Source: Beijerinckia sp. 28-YEA-48
GTDB taxonomy: Bacteria > Pseudomonadota > Alphaproteobacteria > Rhizobiales > Beijerinckiaceae
Assembly: GCF_900104955.1 (NCBI RefSeq)
Contig: NZ_FNSI01000001.1
Location: 5,552,001 to 5,616,000, forward strand
Direction of reading: 5' to 3'
Length of the DNA: 64,000 nucleotides
The translations under genes and the position numbers were made by a program. Positions within the stretch are counted from its first letter, which is position 1. Every line of letters begins with the position of its first letter. This document shows positions 52,804-61,821 of the stretch, one piece after another. The notes below the pieces were generated by a model. It had not been told where the DNA came from. It was given only the letters and a program-made list of their open reading frames with translations, and searched no databases.

Positions 52804-52940
52804 TGTCATCCCCGACGGCCGCGCAGCGGCTGAGCGGGGATCCAGAGCAAGCGGTAGAACGCCGATCGCTGCGATGATGCAACGCTTTACCACGCGCCCC
52901 TGGCTTCCCGCTCGCGCCTGCGGCGCGTCGGGAATGACAC
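52804..52940. repeat. Second intergenic palindromic element with GTGTCAT ends
   Basis: GTGTCATCCCCGACG at the left and CGTCGGGAATGACAC at the right form an imperfect inverted pair. Inner segments GATCCAG and CCCTGG are partly complementary. The sequence differs from the neighbouring element at 52574, so it is a separate dispersed family. The 53 bases beyond 53183 up to the monooxygenase stop, and 52941-53182, show no gene. Confidence 0.55.
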
Positions 52941-53236
52941 TGAGACGGCGGCACAGATGCGAGAAAGAACAAAACAAGAACATAATTCCGCCGCCCTCCC
53001 TCCGTATTTTCGAGCCCGGTTTTATTGCGGCGGGCATCGCAGCCGTAGCGGGAGGAGGGCTCTTGGATCATGCGACACGGACATCGAAGCGGGGCTGTCT
53101 GGCAGCACGTTGGCAGCAAGTCGCCTCCCTCCTGATCGCATCTGGGGAGGGGGTGTCGCGCGATTCTGAGGAACAACCCCATGCAAGGGCATTTCCCGGG
53201 AAGTTTTCCCTGCCAGAGCTGGGTCAGAACCGAGTT

Positions 53237-54463
53237 CTAGGCGCGATAGCCGTAGAGCCAGTCCATGCGCGCCATGGCGGCATCGACACTGAGGCGGCGC
53301 ATGACCATGTCGCGGGCCAAAGCGAGCGGGTTCGACAGGTGATAGATCGAGCCTTGCCGCCGCGAGGCGAGAACGACATCGGAGGCGCGGCGAATGCGGC
53401 GTGCCTGATAGGCACGGATGAGGGCGGCGATGTTGCTGCCATGCCGGCTGGCCGCAAGGCCAATTTCGGCCGCGTCCTCGATGGCAAGCGCTGCGCCCTG
53501 GGCGAGGAAGGGCAGGACGGGATGCGCGGCATCCCCGAGCAGCACGGCCCGTTCCAGCGCCCAACGATCGACGGTGTTGCGGTCGAACAGCGGCCAGCGG
53601 CGCCATTCCTTCACCGCGCCAATCAGCTCCTGCGCATCGGCATGCCAATTGGCGAAGCGGGCGCGGACGAACTGCGCGTCGCCCTCGGTCTGCCAGAATT
53701 GTCGATCGTCGTCGCCGCGCCAGCGGTCCTCGACGATGGCGACGATATTGACCACGTCGCCGCCCCGCAGCGGATAGTGGACGAGATGCGCGCGTGGGCC
53801 GAGCCAGAGATTGGAGGCGAGCATCAGCGCGAAGGCGGGGGCGTTCTGGGCCGGCAGCAGGGCCCGCCAAGCCGAGCGGCCGGAATAGACCGGGCGGTCG
53901 CTGAGGCCGAGGCCGAGCCGCTCGCGCACGGTGGAGCGCAGGCCGTCGGCGCCGATCAGCAGATGGCCGTCATAGCGCACCTGCTCGCCGTTGCGGGTGG
54001 CGCCCACCTGGATGCCGCCGGTCAGGGTGGTGAAGCCGAGAACCTCGGTATTGGTCTCGACGCTAATGTCGGGCGAGCGCGCCGCTTCCTCAAGCAGCAG
54101 GCGCTGCAGATCGGCGCGATGGACGACCAGATGCGGTGCGCCCCAGCGGGTTTCAGCCAGGGCGCCGAAGGGCATGCGCATCAGCTGCGTGCCATCGGAG
54201 GCGCGACGGACGTGGAGGGCTTCCGGGGTCAGGGCGACGCGATGCAGCCGCTCGAGCAGGCCGAGGTCGCGCAGGATGCTGGTGGCATTGGCGGAGAGCT
54301 GCAGGCCGGCGCCGACCTCGTCGAGCATGGCGGCGCGTTCCAGCACGCTGACGCGAAATCCCGCGCGCGACAGAGCCAGCGCGGCGGTCAAACCACCGAT
54401 GCCGGCACCGGCGATGATCGCGTGGGTTTTCTCGCTCAAGGGAACATCCAGCCCTGGAAACAT
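53237..54463 (-). CDS. FAD-dependent aromatic monooxygenase (salicylate-hydroxylase-like)
   Basis: This 408-residue protein has the dinucleotide fold IIAGAGIGGLTAALALSRAG (about residues 16-35), the second FAD motif LIGADGLRSTVRE, and LLGDAAHPVLPFLAQGAALA with EDAAEI. This is the group A flavoprotein hydroxylase pattern. It should hydroxylate an aromatic ring with NAD(P)H and oxygen; the exact substrate cannot be fixed. It lies 141 bases downstream of the zf-CHCC gene on the same strand. Start 54463 has AAGGGCTGG before it. Confidence 0.9.
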   Translation of the reverse strand: MFPGLDVPLSEKTHAIIAGAGIGGLTAALALSRAGFRVSVLERAAMLDEVGAGLQLSANATSILRDLGLLERLHRVALTPEALHVRRASDGTQLMRMPFGALAETRWGAPHLVVHRADLQRLLLEEAARSPDISVETNTEVLGFTTLTGGIQVGATRNGEQVRYDGHLLIGADGLRSTVRERLGLGLSDRPVYSGRSAWRALLPAQNAPAFALMLASNLWLGPRAHLVHYPLRGGDVVNIVAIVEDRWRGDDDRQFWQTEGDAQFVRARFANWHADAQELIGAVKEWRRWPLFDRNTVDRWALERAVLLGDAAHPVLPFLAQGAALAIEDAAEIGLAASRHGSNIAALIRAYQARRIRRASDVVLASRRQGSIYHLSNPLALARDMVMRRLSVDAAMARMDWLYGYRA

Positions 54464-54604
54464 CCAGCCCTTGAGAGCTGTTCCGGCCCCGCTAGAATCG
54501 GAATCGTGCCCTCATTTCCTATTTTGACGCATTTTTCGCGCGAACCGATACCCACTTCGCTTGAAAATGCTCGGCAAAATGCTCGACCAATGACTTGGGC
54601 TTGG

Positions 54605-54847
54605 TCAGGCGGCGCGGGCCTTCACTTCGCATTCGGCCGGGTCGGAATGGCCGTGCAGGGCGGGTTCGTAGATGTAGCGGGTCGAGCAATAGGGGCAGAT
54701 CGACTCCTGATCGCCGCCCATATCGATGAAAATATGGGGATGGTCGAAGGGCGGCAGGGCGCCGATGCACATGAATTCCTTGGCGCCGACGCGCACCGCC
54801 GGAACGCCCGGCTGGTTGTGAAAATGGGGGGTGGCGTGGTCGGCCAT
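54605..54847 (-). CDS. zf-CHCC zinc-finger protein
   Basis: This 80-residue protein has HPHIFIDMGGDQESICPYCS followed by TRYIYEP, giving the His, Cys and paired Cys ligands of the zf-CHCC family related to the NDUFS6 subunit of complex I. The early Cys in FMCIGALPP may contribute. It is cytoplasmic and small, and common in alphaproteobacteria. Function in bacteria is not settled. It is divergent from the alpha/beta hydrolase gene. Confidence 0.88.
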   Translation of the reverse strand: MADHATPHFHNQPGVPAVRVGAKEFMCIGALPPFDHPHIFIDMGGDQESICPYCSTRYIYEPALHGHSDPAECEVKARAA

Positions 54848-54952
54848 GGAAAATTCCTCGATCCTCGGATATTGCGTTGCACCTTAGAGAAGGATGGCCC
54901 CCTTGGGTAGAGGGCTTTCGGCCGCAACAGGACGGGGGGAACCCCGCTGGAG

Positions 54953-55720
54953 ATGGGCTTCATGCAGTTTTTTTCGTCCAATGGCGTGCGTATTGCCTAT
55001 ATCGACGTTCCCGCCGCCGGCAACGACCGGAATCAGCCCATCGTCCTGGTGCATGGCTTTGCCTCGAACCACGCGGTCAACTGGGTTTTTCCACAGTGGG
55101 TCAAGACGCTCACCCAGGACGGACGGCGGGTGATCGCGCTCGACAATCGCGGCCATGGCGAAAGTGAGAAGCTTTATGATCCGGCCGCCTACAGCCGGGC
55201 GATGATGGCCGGCGACGTCGTCAACCTGATGGATCACCTTGGCCTGCCGCAGGCCGATGTCATGGGCTATTCGATGGGCGCGCGCATCACCGCGCATCTG
55301 GCGCATGATCATCCCGAACGGGTGAGCCGGGCGGTGTTCGGCGGCCTTGGCCTCAATCTGGTGCAAGGCGGCGCGCTGCCGCAGGGCGTCGCCGATGCAT
55401 TGGAAGCGCCCACGGGCGAGGGCCTGACCGATCCGATGCAGAAGATGTTCCGGCGCTTCGCCGAAGCGACGAAGAGCGATCTGCGCGCGCTCGCCGCCTG
55501 CATGCGTGGCACGCGCCAGAGCATGAGCGAACAGGACATGGCGGAGATCACCTGTCCGGTGCTCGTGGCTGTCGGCACCAAGGATGATGTCTCGGGCGAT
55601 GGTCCGGCACTGGCGCGCATGCTGCCGCAGGGTCAGTCGCTCGCCATCCCCGATCGCGACCACAATCTGGCGGTCGGCGATAAGACTTATAAGCAGGGCG
55701 TGTTGGCGTTTTTGGCTTAA
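54953..55720 (+). CDS. Alpha/beta hydrolase
   Basis: This 255-residue protein has PIVLVHGFASNHAVNW (oxyanion region), nucleophile Ser in VMGYSMGARITAH (about residue 105), acid in VGTKDDVSG and His in IPDRDHNLAVG. All triad members are present. Substrate is unknown. An ATG at 54962 with GGAG spaced 7-10 bases before is an equally good start. It is convergent with the MetE-like gene, whose stop is 8 bases away. Confidence 0.9.
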   Translation: MGFMQFFSSNGVRIAYIDVPAAGNDRNQPIVLVHGFASNHAVNWVFPQWVKTLTQDGRRVIALDNRGHGESEKLYDPAAYSRAMMAGDVVNLMDHLGLPQADVMGYSMGARITAHLAHDHPERVSRAVFGGLGLNLVQGGALPQGVADALEAPTGEGLTDPMQKMFRRFAEATKSDLRALAACMRGTRQSMSEQDMAEITCPVLVAVGTKDDVSGDGPALARMLPQGQSLAIPDRDHNLAVGDKTYKQGVLAFLA

Positions 55721-55727
55721 GCCAAAC

Positions 55728-56864
55728 TCAGTACAATTCCTTGCTCGCCAGCGCCGCACCGTCGGTGAGGGCCTTCAGCTTGGCCCAGGCGATCTGCGGA
55801 TGCGAGCGGCCACCGAAGCCGCAATCGGCGCCGGCGACGACGTTCTGCTTGCCGACCGCATGCGCATAGCGCGTGATGCGCTGGGCGACGAGTTCGGGAT
55901 GTTCGATCACGTCGGTTGAATGGGTGATGACGCCGGGCATCAGAATTTTGTTCTTCGGCAGCTTCACCGTCTCCCACACTTTCCATTCATGCTCGTGCCG
56001 GGCATTGGCGCCTTCGATCAGATAGGCCTGGGCTTTCACATTGAGCATGATGTCGACGATCTCCTTCAATTCGAGATCGTAGGCATGAGGCCCGTGCCAG
56101 CTGCCCCAGCACAGATGATAGCGGACGCGATCTTCCGGAATGCCTTTCAGCGCATGGTTGAGCGCCTCGATCCGCCGCATGCAGCGGCTACGAAACGCCG
56201 TAAGGCCCATGCCGATGCCGATGCGATCCCACAGCGCTGGCAGCCAGGCGTCGTCGACCTGAAGAATAAGGCCTGACTCGGCGATCGCCCGATATTCCAC
56301 CGCCAGCGCATCGGCGAGCGCATAAAGATAGGCTTCCTCGCTGCCGTAATGCTCGTTGCGGCGATAGACCTCCAGGCTCGCTGGGGCGGTCGAGGTGAGA
56401 AAGGCTTCGGTACCGCCGGCCGCCTGCTGCATCAGCGCGATCTCACGCTGCAACTCTTCTTGGCCGGTATAGGCGATCGGACCGTTGCAGACCCAGATCG
56501 GCCGAGCCTGCTTGATCTGCCCGCCGGGCGTATAGAACAGCGTGCCGCGCTCGCTGGCGTATTGGTAGAAGGCGGCGAAATCCTCGCGGTCCTTGCCCTG
56601 GGCGAGCAACGGTTTCTCACCTGCTGGCGCCGGCCGAGCCTCGAAGCCGGAGAAGCGGCTTTCGACGAAGGACAGCCAATCGCCACCCTTGGTGTATTCG
56701 CCCTCGTTGACGATATCGATGCCGATTTCGCGCTGCTTGCGCACCACGGCCTCGACCGCAGCGGGCAGTTTCTGCGCATAGTCGGCGGCGTTTTCGTCGA
56801 GGGCGACAAGGGCCGGCAGGCTGCCGACATGGGTGGTGCGGATTTTCGTCGGGCTGCCCAGCAT
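55728..56864 (-). CDS. MetE-like (cobalamin-independent methionine-synthase-fold) enzyme
   Basis: The ATG at 56864 follows AGGGAGG and gives 378 residues. The fold is MetE C-terminal-like: RTTHVGSLPA at the start, Zn ligands in RYHLCWGSWHGP (His and Cys), Glu in LIEGANARHEHEW, and Cys in VVAGADCGFGG. At half MetE length and without the N-terminal domain, it resembles the stand-alone family that includes epoxyalkane:CoM transferase relatives. It probably transfers an alkyl group to a thiol. The thiol acceptor is unknown. Standard methionine synthesis is less likely. Confidence 0.85.
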   Translation of the reverse strand: MLGSPTKIRTTHVGSLPALVALDENAADYAQKLPAAVEAVVRKQREIGIDIVNEGEYTKGGDWLSFVESRFSGFEARPAPAGEKPLLAQGKDREDFAAFYQYASERGTLFYTPGGQIKQARPIWVCNGPIAYTGQEELQREIALMQQAAGGTEAFLTSTAPASLEVYRRNEHYGSEEAYLYALADALAVEYRAIAESGLILQVDDAWLPALWDRIGIGMGLTAFRSRCMRRIEALNHALKGIPEDRVRYHLCWGSWHGPHAYDLELKEIVDIMLNVKAQAYLIEGANARHEHEWKVWETVKLPKNKILMPGVITHSTDVIEHPELVAQRITRYAHAVGKQNVVAGADCGFGGRSHPQIAWAKLKALTDGAALASKELY

Positions 56865-57045
56865 GCATCCTCCCTCTGCCGTGGAAATCGCCACACTTTC
56901 CGTGCGTTAACCGAAGTCTAGCAAACCGGACAAGGGCTGGCCTTGTCGGTCCATGACCACGTCATCATATTCGTGGTATAAATGGACGGACGCAAGGTCG
57001 CTGGGGTAGAAACCCCGACGCTTCGGTCGCGTGGTGGAGAATGGA

Positions 57046-57873
57046 ATGACGATGCAGTCCTCAGCCAAGATCATCGGCTTTGCCGATACGGATCCGCTGC
57101 TCGCGCGGCTACGCGCAGAGGCCGAGGAAATGGTGCGCAAGTCACCCGAGCTTTCCAACCTGGTGCTCGCCAACGTCCTCAATCATAGCACTCTGGCCAG
57201 CGCGGTGATCCAGCGCGTCAGTGAACGTCTGGAAAGCCAGAAAGTGCCGCGCGATATCCTGCGCCAAACCTATACCGAGGTGGTGGCGCATGATCCCTCC
57301 ATCGCCGAGGCCTTCCAGGCCGATATCATGGCGGTGTTCGATCGCGATCCGGCTTGCATGCGGTTGATCGAACCGCTGCTGTTTTTCAAGGGCTTCCATG
57401 CGATCCAGGCGTATCGGCTGGGGCACGCACTGTGGAAGGCCGACCGCCGGGACTTCGCACTGTTCCTGCAAAGCCGCGCCTCGGAAGTCTTCCAGACAGA
57501 CATTCATCCGGCGGCTGAGATCGGCAAGGGCATATTCCTTGATCATGCGACGGGCCTCGTGGTCGGCATGACCGCTGTTGTCGAAGACAATGTGTCGATG
57601 CTGCAGGACGTGACGCTGGGCGGCACGGGCAAGGAAAGCGGCGACCGGCATCCGAAAATTCGCCATGGCGTGCTCATCGGTGCGGGCGCCAAGATCCTCG
57701 GCAATATCGAGATCGGCCATTGCTCGCGCATCGCGGCGGGTTCGGTCGTGCTGCATCCGGTGCCGCCGAAAAAGACCGTGGCCGGGGTTCCGGCACGGGT
57801 GGTGGGCGAGGCCGGCTGCGCCGAGCCGGCGCGCACGATGGACCAGATTCTCGCCGAGAAAGCAGAGGGCTAG
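57046..57873 (+). CDS. cysE: Serine O-acetyltransferase
   Basis: The ATG at 57046 has GGAG about 7 bases before it; GTG at 57031 is an alternative. The 275-residue protein has the helical N-terminal domain (LVLANVLNHSTLASAV). A left-handed beta-helix follows with IFLDHATGLVVGMTAVVEDN, DVTLGGTGKESGDRHPKI and AGSVVLHPVPPKKTVAGVPA, including the catalytic His residues. It makes O-acetylserine for cysteine synthesis. It is about 130 bases upstream of the DUF3126 gene on the same strand. Confidence 0.95.
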   Translation: MTMQSSAKIIGFADTDPLLARLRAEAEEMVRKSPELSNLVLANVLNHSTLASAVIQRVSERLESQKVPRDILRQTYTEVVAHDPSIAEAFQADIMAVFDRDPACMRLIEPLLFFKGFHAIQAYRLGHALWKADRRDFALFLQSRASEVFQTDIHPAAEIGKGIFLDHATGLVVGMTAVVEDNVSMLQDVTLGGTGKESGDRHPKIRHGVLIGAGAKILGNIEIGHCSRIAAGSVVLHPVPPKKTVAGVPARVVGEAGCAEPARTMDQILAEKAEG

Positions 57874-58004
57874 CACCCTGGCGGTCGATCCGTCGTAGCG
57901 CGCGGTTTGGCGTTTTTCCCATCGCGTCTCGCGCCAGTGTCTTGCCCCCCGCTGCCTTTTCTGGCAATGCGGGCGCCGATAGGACGGCAGCTGGAGAGTA
58001 CCGC

Positions 58005-58400
58005 GTGGAAAAGACCGAAATACGCCAATTGCAGGCCTTTCTGCGGCACGCTTTCGGCAATGAAGAGATTCGCGTCACCGTCGATCCGAAGAACACGGAT
58101 GCTTCGGCCGTCCATCTCGGCGAACGCAAGATTGCCGAGATCACCGTCGATGACGAAGACGGCGACCGTTCCTTCGCGCTGGAATTGCGCATTCCCGTCG
58201 GCCGTGAAGTGCTGCAGGACTATCTGCGCCGGCTGTTCGAGAACGAAAAGCTGAAGATCGTCGCGCGTGGCCGCAAGACCGATTCCGTCGAACTGAATTC
58301 CGGCGATGATTTTCTCGGCGTCATCTCCGCCGACGATCCCCGTGGTTCGTCCTTCACCTTGCAGATGGCCATTCTCGATTTCGATCTTGAGGATTTCTGA
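58005..58400 (+). CDS. Tandem DUF3126 protein
   Basis: The GTG at 58005 has GGAGAG 8 bases before it, giving 131 residues; the longer open frame begins inside cysE. Repeat 1 (about 1-62) reads TEIRQLQAFLRHAFGNEEIR and ends DGDRSFALELRI. Repeat 2 (63-131) reads VLQDYLRRLFENEKLKI and ends SSFTLQMAILDFDLEDF. DUF3126 proteins are normally one unit of about 70 residues, and this is two. The second unit is closer to the family consensus (GDDFLGVI). Function is unknown. Confidence 0.85.
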   Translation: MEKTEIRQLQAFLRHAFGNEEIRVTVDPKNTDASAVHLGERKIAEITVDDEDGDRSFALELRIPVGREVLQDYLRRLFENEKLKIVARGRKTDSVELNSGDDFLGVISADDPRGSSFTLQMAILDFDLEDF

Positions 58401-58466
58401 CGACGCCTTTCGCCGCGCATAAACTATGCGTGGCTTGATGCAGGGAGCGGATGATAGAACCGCGCC

Positions 58467-59162
58467 ATGTCCGTTGATCTGATCTGTCTCGATGCCGACG
58501 ATACGCTTTGGCACAATATGCGCCACTTCGATGCGACCGAAGCGGCGCTGCTGGCGCTGTTGCGCCCCTTCGCCGAAGCCAATGTCGCCCGCGAAAAGCT
58601 CAATAGCTGCGAAGCGCGCAATCTCAAGCTCTATGGCTATGGCGCCAAGGGCTTTACCCTGTCGATGATCGAGATGGCCTTGGAATTGGGCGGCGAAGAT
58701 CTGCCGGCCAAGGTCGTGATGGAGATTCTGGAAGCGGGCCGTGCGCTGCTGGCGCATCCGGTTGAGTTGTTCGACGATATCGAGAACACGCTGGATGCAT
58801 TGGCGGAGCGTGGCCGCCTCGTCCTGGTGACGAAGGGCGATCTCTTGCATCAGGAAACCAAGCTCGCCGCTTCTGGCTTGGGCGATCGGTTCAGCGGCAT
58901 CGAAATCGTCAGCGACAAGACAGCCGAGACATTCCGGCGTCTGTTCGCGCGCTATGATGTGGCGCCGCACCGCGTGATCATGGCTGGCGATTCCATGCGC
59001 TCCGACATCTTGCCGGCGCTTGAGGCCGGCGCCTGGGCTGCCTTCATTCCGCATGCGCTGGTGTGGCACCATGAACGCGCGGCTGGGCCTGGCGAGCATC
59101 AGCGCTTCCGGCAATTGACGCGCCTTGCCGAACTGCCTGGTTGGATCGATACGCTCGGTTAG
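58467..59162 (+). CDS. HAD-family hydrolase
   Basis: This 231-residue protein has motif I LDADDTLWHN (both Asp near residues 9-11), motif II LVLVTKGDLLHQ, Lys in VSDKTAETF and motif III VIMAGDSMRSDI. All are intact, so it is probably a phosphatase with a helical cap. The HDF-rich end is ordinary. It overlaps the convergent XRE gene by 4 bases. Substrate is unknown. Confidence 0.9.
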   Translation: MSVDLICLDADDTLWHNMRHFDATEAALLALLRPFAEANVAREKLNSCEARNLKLYGYGAKGFTLSMIEMALELGGEDLPAKVVMEILEAGRALLAHPVELFDDIENTLDALAERGRLVLVTKGDLLHQETKLAASGLGDRFSGIEIVSDKTAETFRRLFARYDVAPHRVIMAGDSMRSDILPALEAGAWAAFIPHALVWHHERAAGPGEHQRFRQLTRLAELPGWIDTLG

Positions 59163-59743
59163 GCTGCTAGCGTTTCCACGAGCCGGGTGGCGGTGCCATC
59201 GGACAGGACCAGGCGCGTCCAGCGGCATAGGCTCGGGCGGATCGGCACGACAGCCGAGCCATTGTCGCCGGTGTGAAATTCGATCGGCATCGCCAGCGGG
59301 CTCTCGCGCCAGTCGCTGTTGGCCAGCGCTGTTTCGGCCGCGACAACCTGTTCCGTCGCATAGGGCCACAGCGAGCGGCCGATCAGCTCGGTCGCGGCCA
59401 ACTGAAATTGTTGGCTCCGGCTTGCCGAACAGGCGAGCAGGCGGTGCGTCAGATCGCAGACTAAGTGCATTTGGCGTGGATTTTCATTCACCAAGGTCGC
59501 CAGCATCTGATCCGCCGCCGTGTCGAGCCGGGCACCGAGCAGCGCCTCGATGCGGGCGCATTCCACAGCCTCGATCTGCTGCGTGCCGGCTTCCCAGCGC
59601 GAAATGGTGCTTTGGACGACCCCGAGGCGTTCGGCCAGGTCCGCCTGCTTGACGCGATGCAGGCGGCGCCAGCGGCGCAGCATGGCGCCCAGATGGGGCA
59701 AAGGCAGGAGAGGTACGGGAATATTGGCGGCGATCATGGTCAT
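59159..59743 (-). CDS. XRE-type transcriptional regulator with sensor-like C-terminus
   Basis: Starting at 59743 gives 194 residues; the frame is open to 59851 with no clear site. The helix-turn-helix (about 20-70) reads LHRVKQADLAERLGVVQSTI followed by SRWEAGTQQIE. The remaining 120 residues contain LVCDLTHRLLACSASRSQQF and may be a PAS-like sensor. It is convergent with the HAD gene and downstream of an unknown membrane-anchored protein. Regulated genes are not evident. Confidence 0.88.
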   Translation of the reverse strand: MTMIAANIPVPLLPLPHLGAMLRRWRRLHRVKQADLAERLGVVQSTISRWEAGTQQIEAVECARIEALLGARLDTAADQMLATLVNENPRQMHLVCDLTHRLLACSASRSQQFQLAATELIGRSLWPYATEQVVAAETALANSDWRESPLAMPIEFHTGDNGSAVVPIRPSLCRWTRLVLSDGTATRLVETLAA

Positions 59744-59796
59744 GACTTCGCATGGTGGCGCGGCGAAAAATTGTCGAGCGACGACTGTGTCGGCAT

Positions 59797-60444
59797 TCAG
59801 CGCGTCATGCTGAGCACCAGGCCCTGTACCCCTTGAACGATCTTCTCCCAATCGGTCAGCAGATCGGGCGAGAAGCGAATGTTGACGTCGATCGCGTCGA
59901 TCCGCAGATCGGCGATACAGGTGTCGGGCAGTCCGTCATGGGCCTGCTGCGGGCGCATGCAGCGGGCGGCGAAGCGGCGGCCGTCCGGTTGGGCGATATA
60001 AAGTTCCTCGTCTGCATAGGGACTCTTGGTGGCGAAGCGGCGCATGACCAGACCGCCGGGATGGCCCCAGGTGTCGCGCTCGAGAAAGCGGGCATAGAGC
60101 TTGGCGGTGCGATCGGCCGGGTCGAGGGCGGGATCGGCTGGACGCAGCAGCAGAATGAGAATGTCTCCGTCCGCCTGGATCATGTCGGGCTGCAATGGTG
60201 CGGTTGGCGGAGCGGGCCGGAAGCTGTCGAAACGCGCCGCAAGCGCCAGTTCGTTCATCGGTCCGCCGCCCTTGTCTTCAACGTGGCGGATATAGGCGGG
60301 CTCGAGGCGCAACCGCGATTGTCCGAGCGAGACCTCGACCATGCGTGGCGTGCTCTGTCCGAAGTGTGAAGCCAGGATGAGGTATCCTGCCCACGATAGA
60401 GCGGCCAAACAGACAAGGGTAATCATGGCGAATCGGACGCGCAT
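59797..60444 (-). CDS. Membrane-anchored protein of unknown function
   Basis: Starting at 60444 gives 215 residues: an N-terminal membrane helix (FAMITLVCLAALSWAGYLIL) and a periplasmic domain containing RLRLEPAYIRHVEDKGGGPM and DILILLLRPADPALDPAD. The single Cys pair (RCMRP, DTCIADL) could be a disulfide. I do not recognise the family, although the RLEPAYIR start recalls alphaproteobacterial single-helix proteins. It lies 53 bases upstream of the XRE gene on the same strand. Confidence 0.78.
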   Translation of the reverse strand: MRVRFAMITLVCLAALSWAGYLILASHFGQSTPRMVEVSLGQSRLRLEPAYIRHVEDKGGGPMNELALAARFDSFRPAPPTAPLQPDMIQADGDILILLLRPADPALDPADRTAKLYARFLERDTWGHPGGLVMRRFATKSPYADEELYIAQPDGRRFAARCMRPQQAHDGLPDTCIADLRIDAIDVNIRFSPDLLTDWEKIVQGVQGLVLSMTR

Positions 60445-60566
60445 GGGCACCAGTCTACGCCATGGCCGTGGTCTTCGTCGAAATAGACCGAGACATCGGT
60501 GCACGTTGGCTCTAGGGGTGCGCCATGGCATAGTGCCTTTCTATTGGAAACGACGAGGGCGAATAA

Positions 60567-61745
60567 ATGAAGTGGGGAGTTGTGTTGGCCGCCGCTACGG
60601 CAGCGCTGGTATTTGCCGGGCCGCAGGCTCAGGCGCAGGGTGAGCCGCCGATCAAGATCGGCATGATCTCGTCGCAGACGGGTCCGTTCGCTGCCGTTGG
60701 CCGGCAGATGGAAGCTGGCGTGCGGCTCTATATGCAATTGCACGGCGACACGGTCGCTGGCCGCAAGATCGAGTTGATCGTCAAGGATGACACCGGTGTC
60801 GCCGATACGACGCGCCGCTTGGCGCAGGAACTTGTCGTCAACGACAAAGTGAATTTCCTCGCCGGCTTCACATTGACGCCGGGCGCTCTCGCCACCGCGC
60901 CGATCGCGACGCAGAGCAAGACGCCGATGGTCGTCATGCTTGGCGCGACCTCGATCATTCCCGATCGTTCGCCCTATATCGTGCGCTCGATGTTGTCGGT
61001 GGCGCAGGTTGGCGTGCCGTTCGGCGAATGGATCCAGCAGCAAGGCGCCAAGTCGATCGTGACCCTGGTGTCGGATTATGGTCCGGGCCAGGATTACGAG
61101 ACGCTGATCACGCAAGGCTTCGAAAAGCGCGGTGGCCAGGTGTTGGCGAAACTGCGTGTGCCGCTGGCCAATCCTGAATTCTCGCCCTTCCTGCAAAAGA
61201 TCATCGATCTGAAGCCCGATGCGCTGTTCGTCTTCGTGCCGTCAGGCGGCGTTGGCACGGCCTTCATGAAGCAGGCGTCGGAGCGCGGCCTCGCTCAGTC
61301 CGGCATCAAGGTCTATACGGAAGGCTCGATCGTCGAGGACGACATCGTCAACGCTGCTGGCGATATCGCGCTGGGCACCATTTCGGCACACAACTATTCG
61401 GCGGCCCATGACAGTGCCGCCAACAAGGCTTTCGTCGAAGCCTATAAGAAAGCCTACAATCGCCGGCCGAATTTCGTCGCGGTCACCGGCTATGACGGCA
61501 TGCACATGATCTACGAAGCGCTGAAGAAGACCGGCGGCAAGGGCGATGGCGATGCGTTGGTGAAGGCGATGGTCGGCCTTGAGTTCGAGAGCCCGCGTGG
61601 CCCGGTGAAGCTCGATGGCGAGACGCGCGATCTGATCCAGAACATCTATGTGCGGCGCACAGAGAAGGCGGCCGACGGCGAACTCTACAATGTGGAAATC
61701 GCGACGATCCCGAATGTGAAGGATCCGACCCGTCCGGCGAAATAA
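60567..61745 (+). CDS. Branched-chain-amino-acid-type ABC substrate-binding protein
   Basis: This 392-residue protein has a signal peptide ending GPQAQA. The type I periplasmic binding fold shows as IKIGMISSQTGPFAAVGRQM, IELIVKDDTGVADTTRRLAQ, MVVMLGATSIIPDRSPYIVR, and VAVTGYDGMHMIYEALKK. Ribosome site GAGGGCG precedes the ATG. It would deliver an amino acid, amide or aromatic acid to a Liv-type ABC transporter. The permease and ATPase genes are not present here. A strong terminator follows. Confidence 0.92.
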   Translation: MKWGVVLAAATAALVFAGPQAQAQGEPPIKIGMISSQTGPFAAVGRQMEAGVRLYMQLHGDTVAGRKIELIVKDDTGVADTTRRLAQELVVNDKVNFLAGFTLTPGALATAPIATQSKTPMVVMLGATSIIPDRSPYIVRSMLSVAQVGVPFGEWIQQQGAKSIVTLVSDYGPGQDYETLITQGFEKRGGQVLAKLRVPLANPEFSPFLQKIIDLKPDALFVFVPSGGVGTAFMKQASERGLAQSGIKVYTEGSIVEDDIVNAAGDIALGTISAHNYSAAHDSAANKAFVEAYKKAYNRRPNFVAVTGYDGMHMIYEALKKTGGKGDGDALVKAMVGLEFESPRGPVKLDGETRDLIQNIYVRRTEKAADGELYNVEIATIPNVKDPTRPAK

Positions 61746-61766
61746 TCTGGCGGATACGAAAACAGA

Positions 61767-61793
61767 AACGGCGGCCGATCGGCCGCCGTTTTT
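61767..61793 (+). terminator. Rho-independent terminator after the binding-protein gene
   Basis: AACGGCGGCCGATCGGCCGCCGTT is a perfect self-complementary stem followed by TTT, starting 22 bases past the stop codon. The stem has no unpaired loop bases in DNA, so the RNA loop opens from the centre. Confidence 0.88.
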
Positions 61794-61798
61794 CGTTG

Positions 61799-61819
61799 CC
61801 GGCTGATCTGATCAGCCGG
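61799..61819. other. Second hairpin at the 3' end of the PilZ gene
   Basis: CCGGCTGAT and ATCAGCCGG form a 9-base stem around CTG, just after the PilZ stop on the minus strand. No T-run follows on the minus strand, so this is a possible terminator or processing structure for the convergent pair. Confidence 0.4.
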
Positions 61820-61821
61820 GG

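Noticed and set aside
52787..54910. 707-codon plus-strand open frame
   Set aside because: It runs through palindromic repeats and antisense to the FAD monooxygenase, and its translation has no domain.
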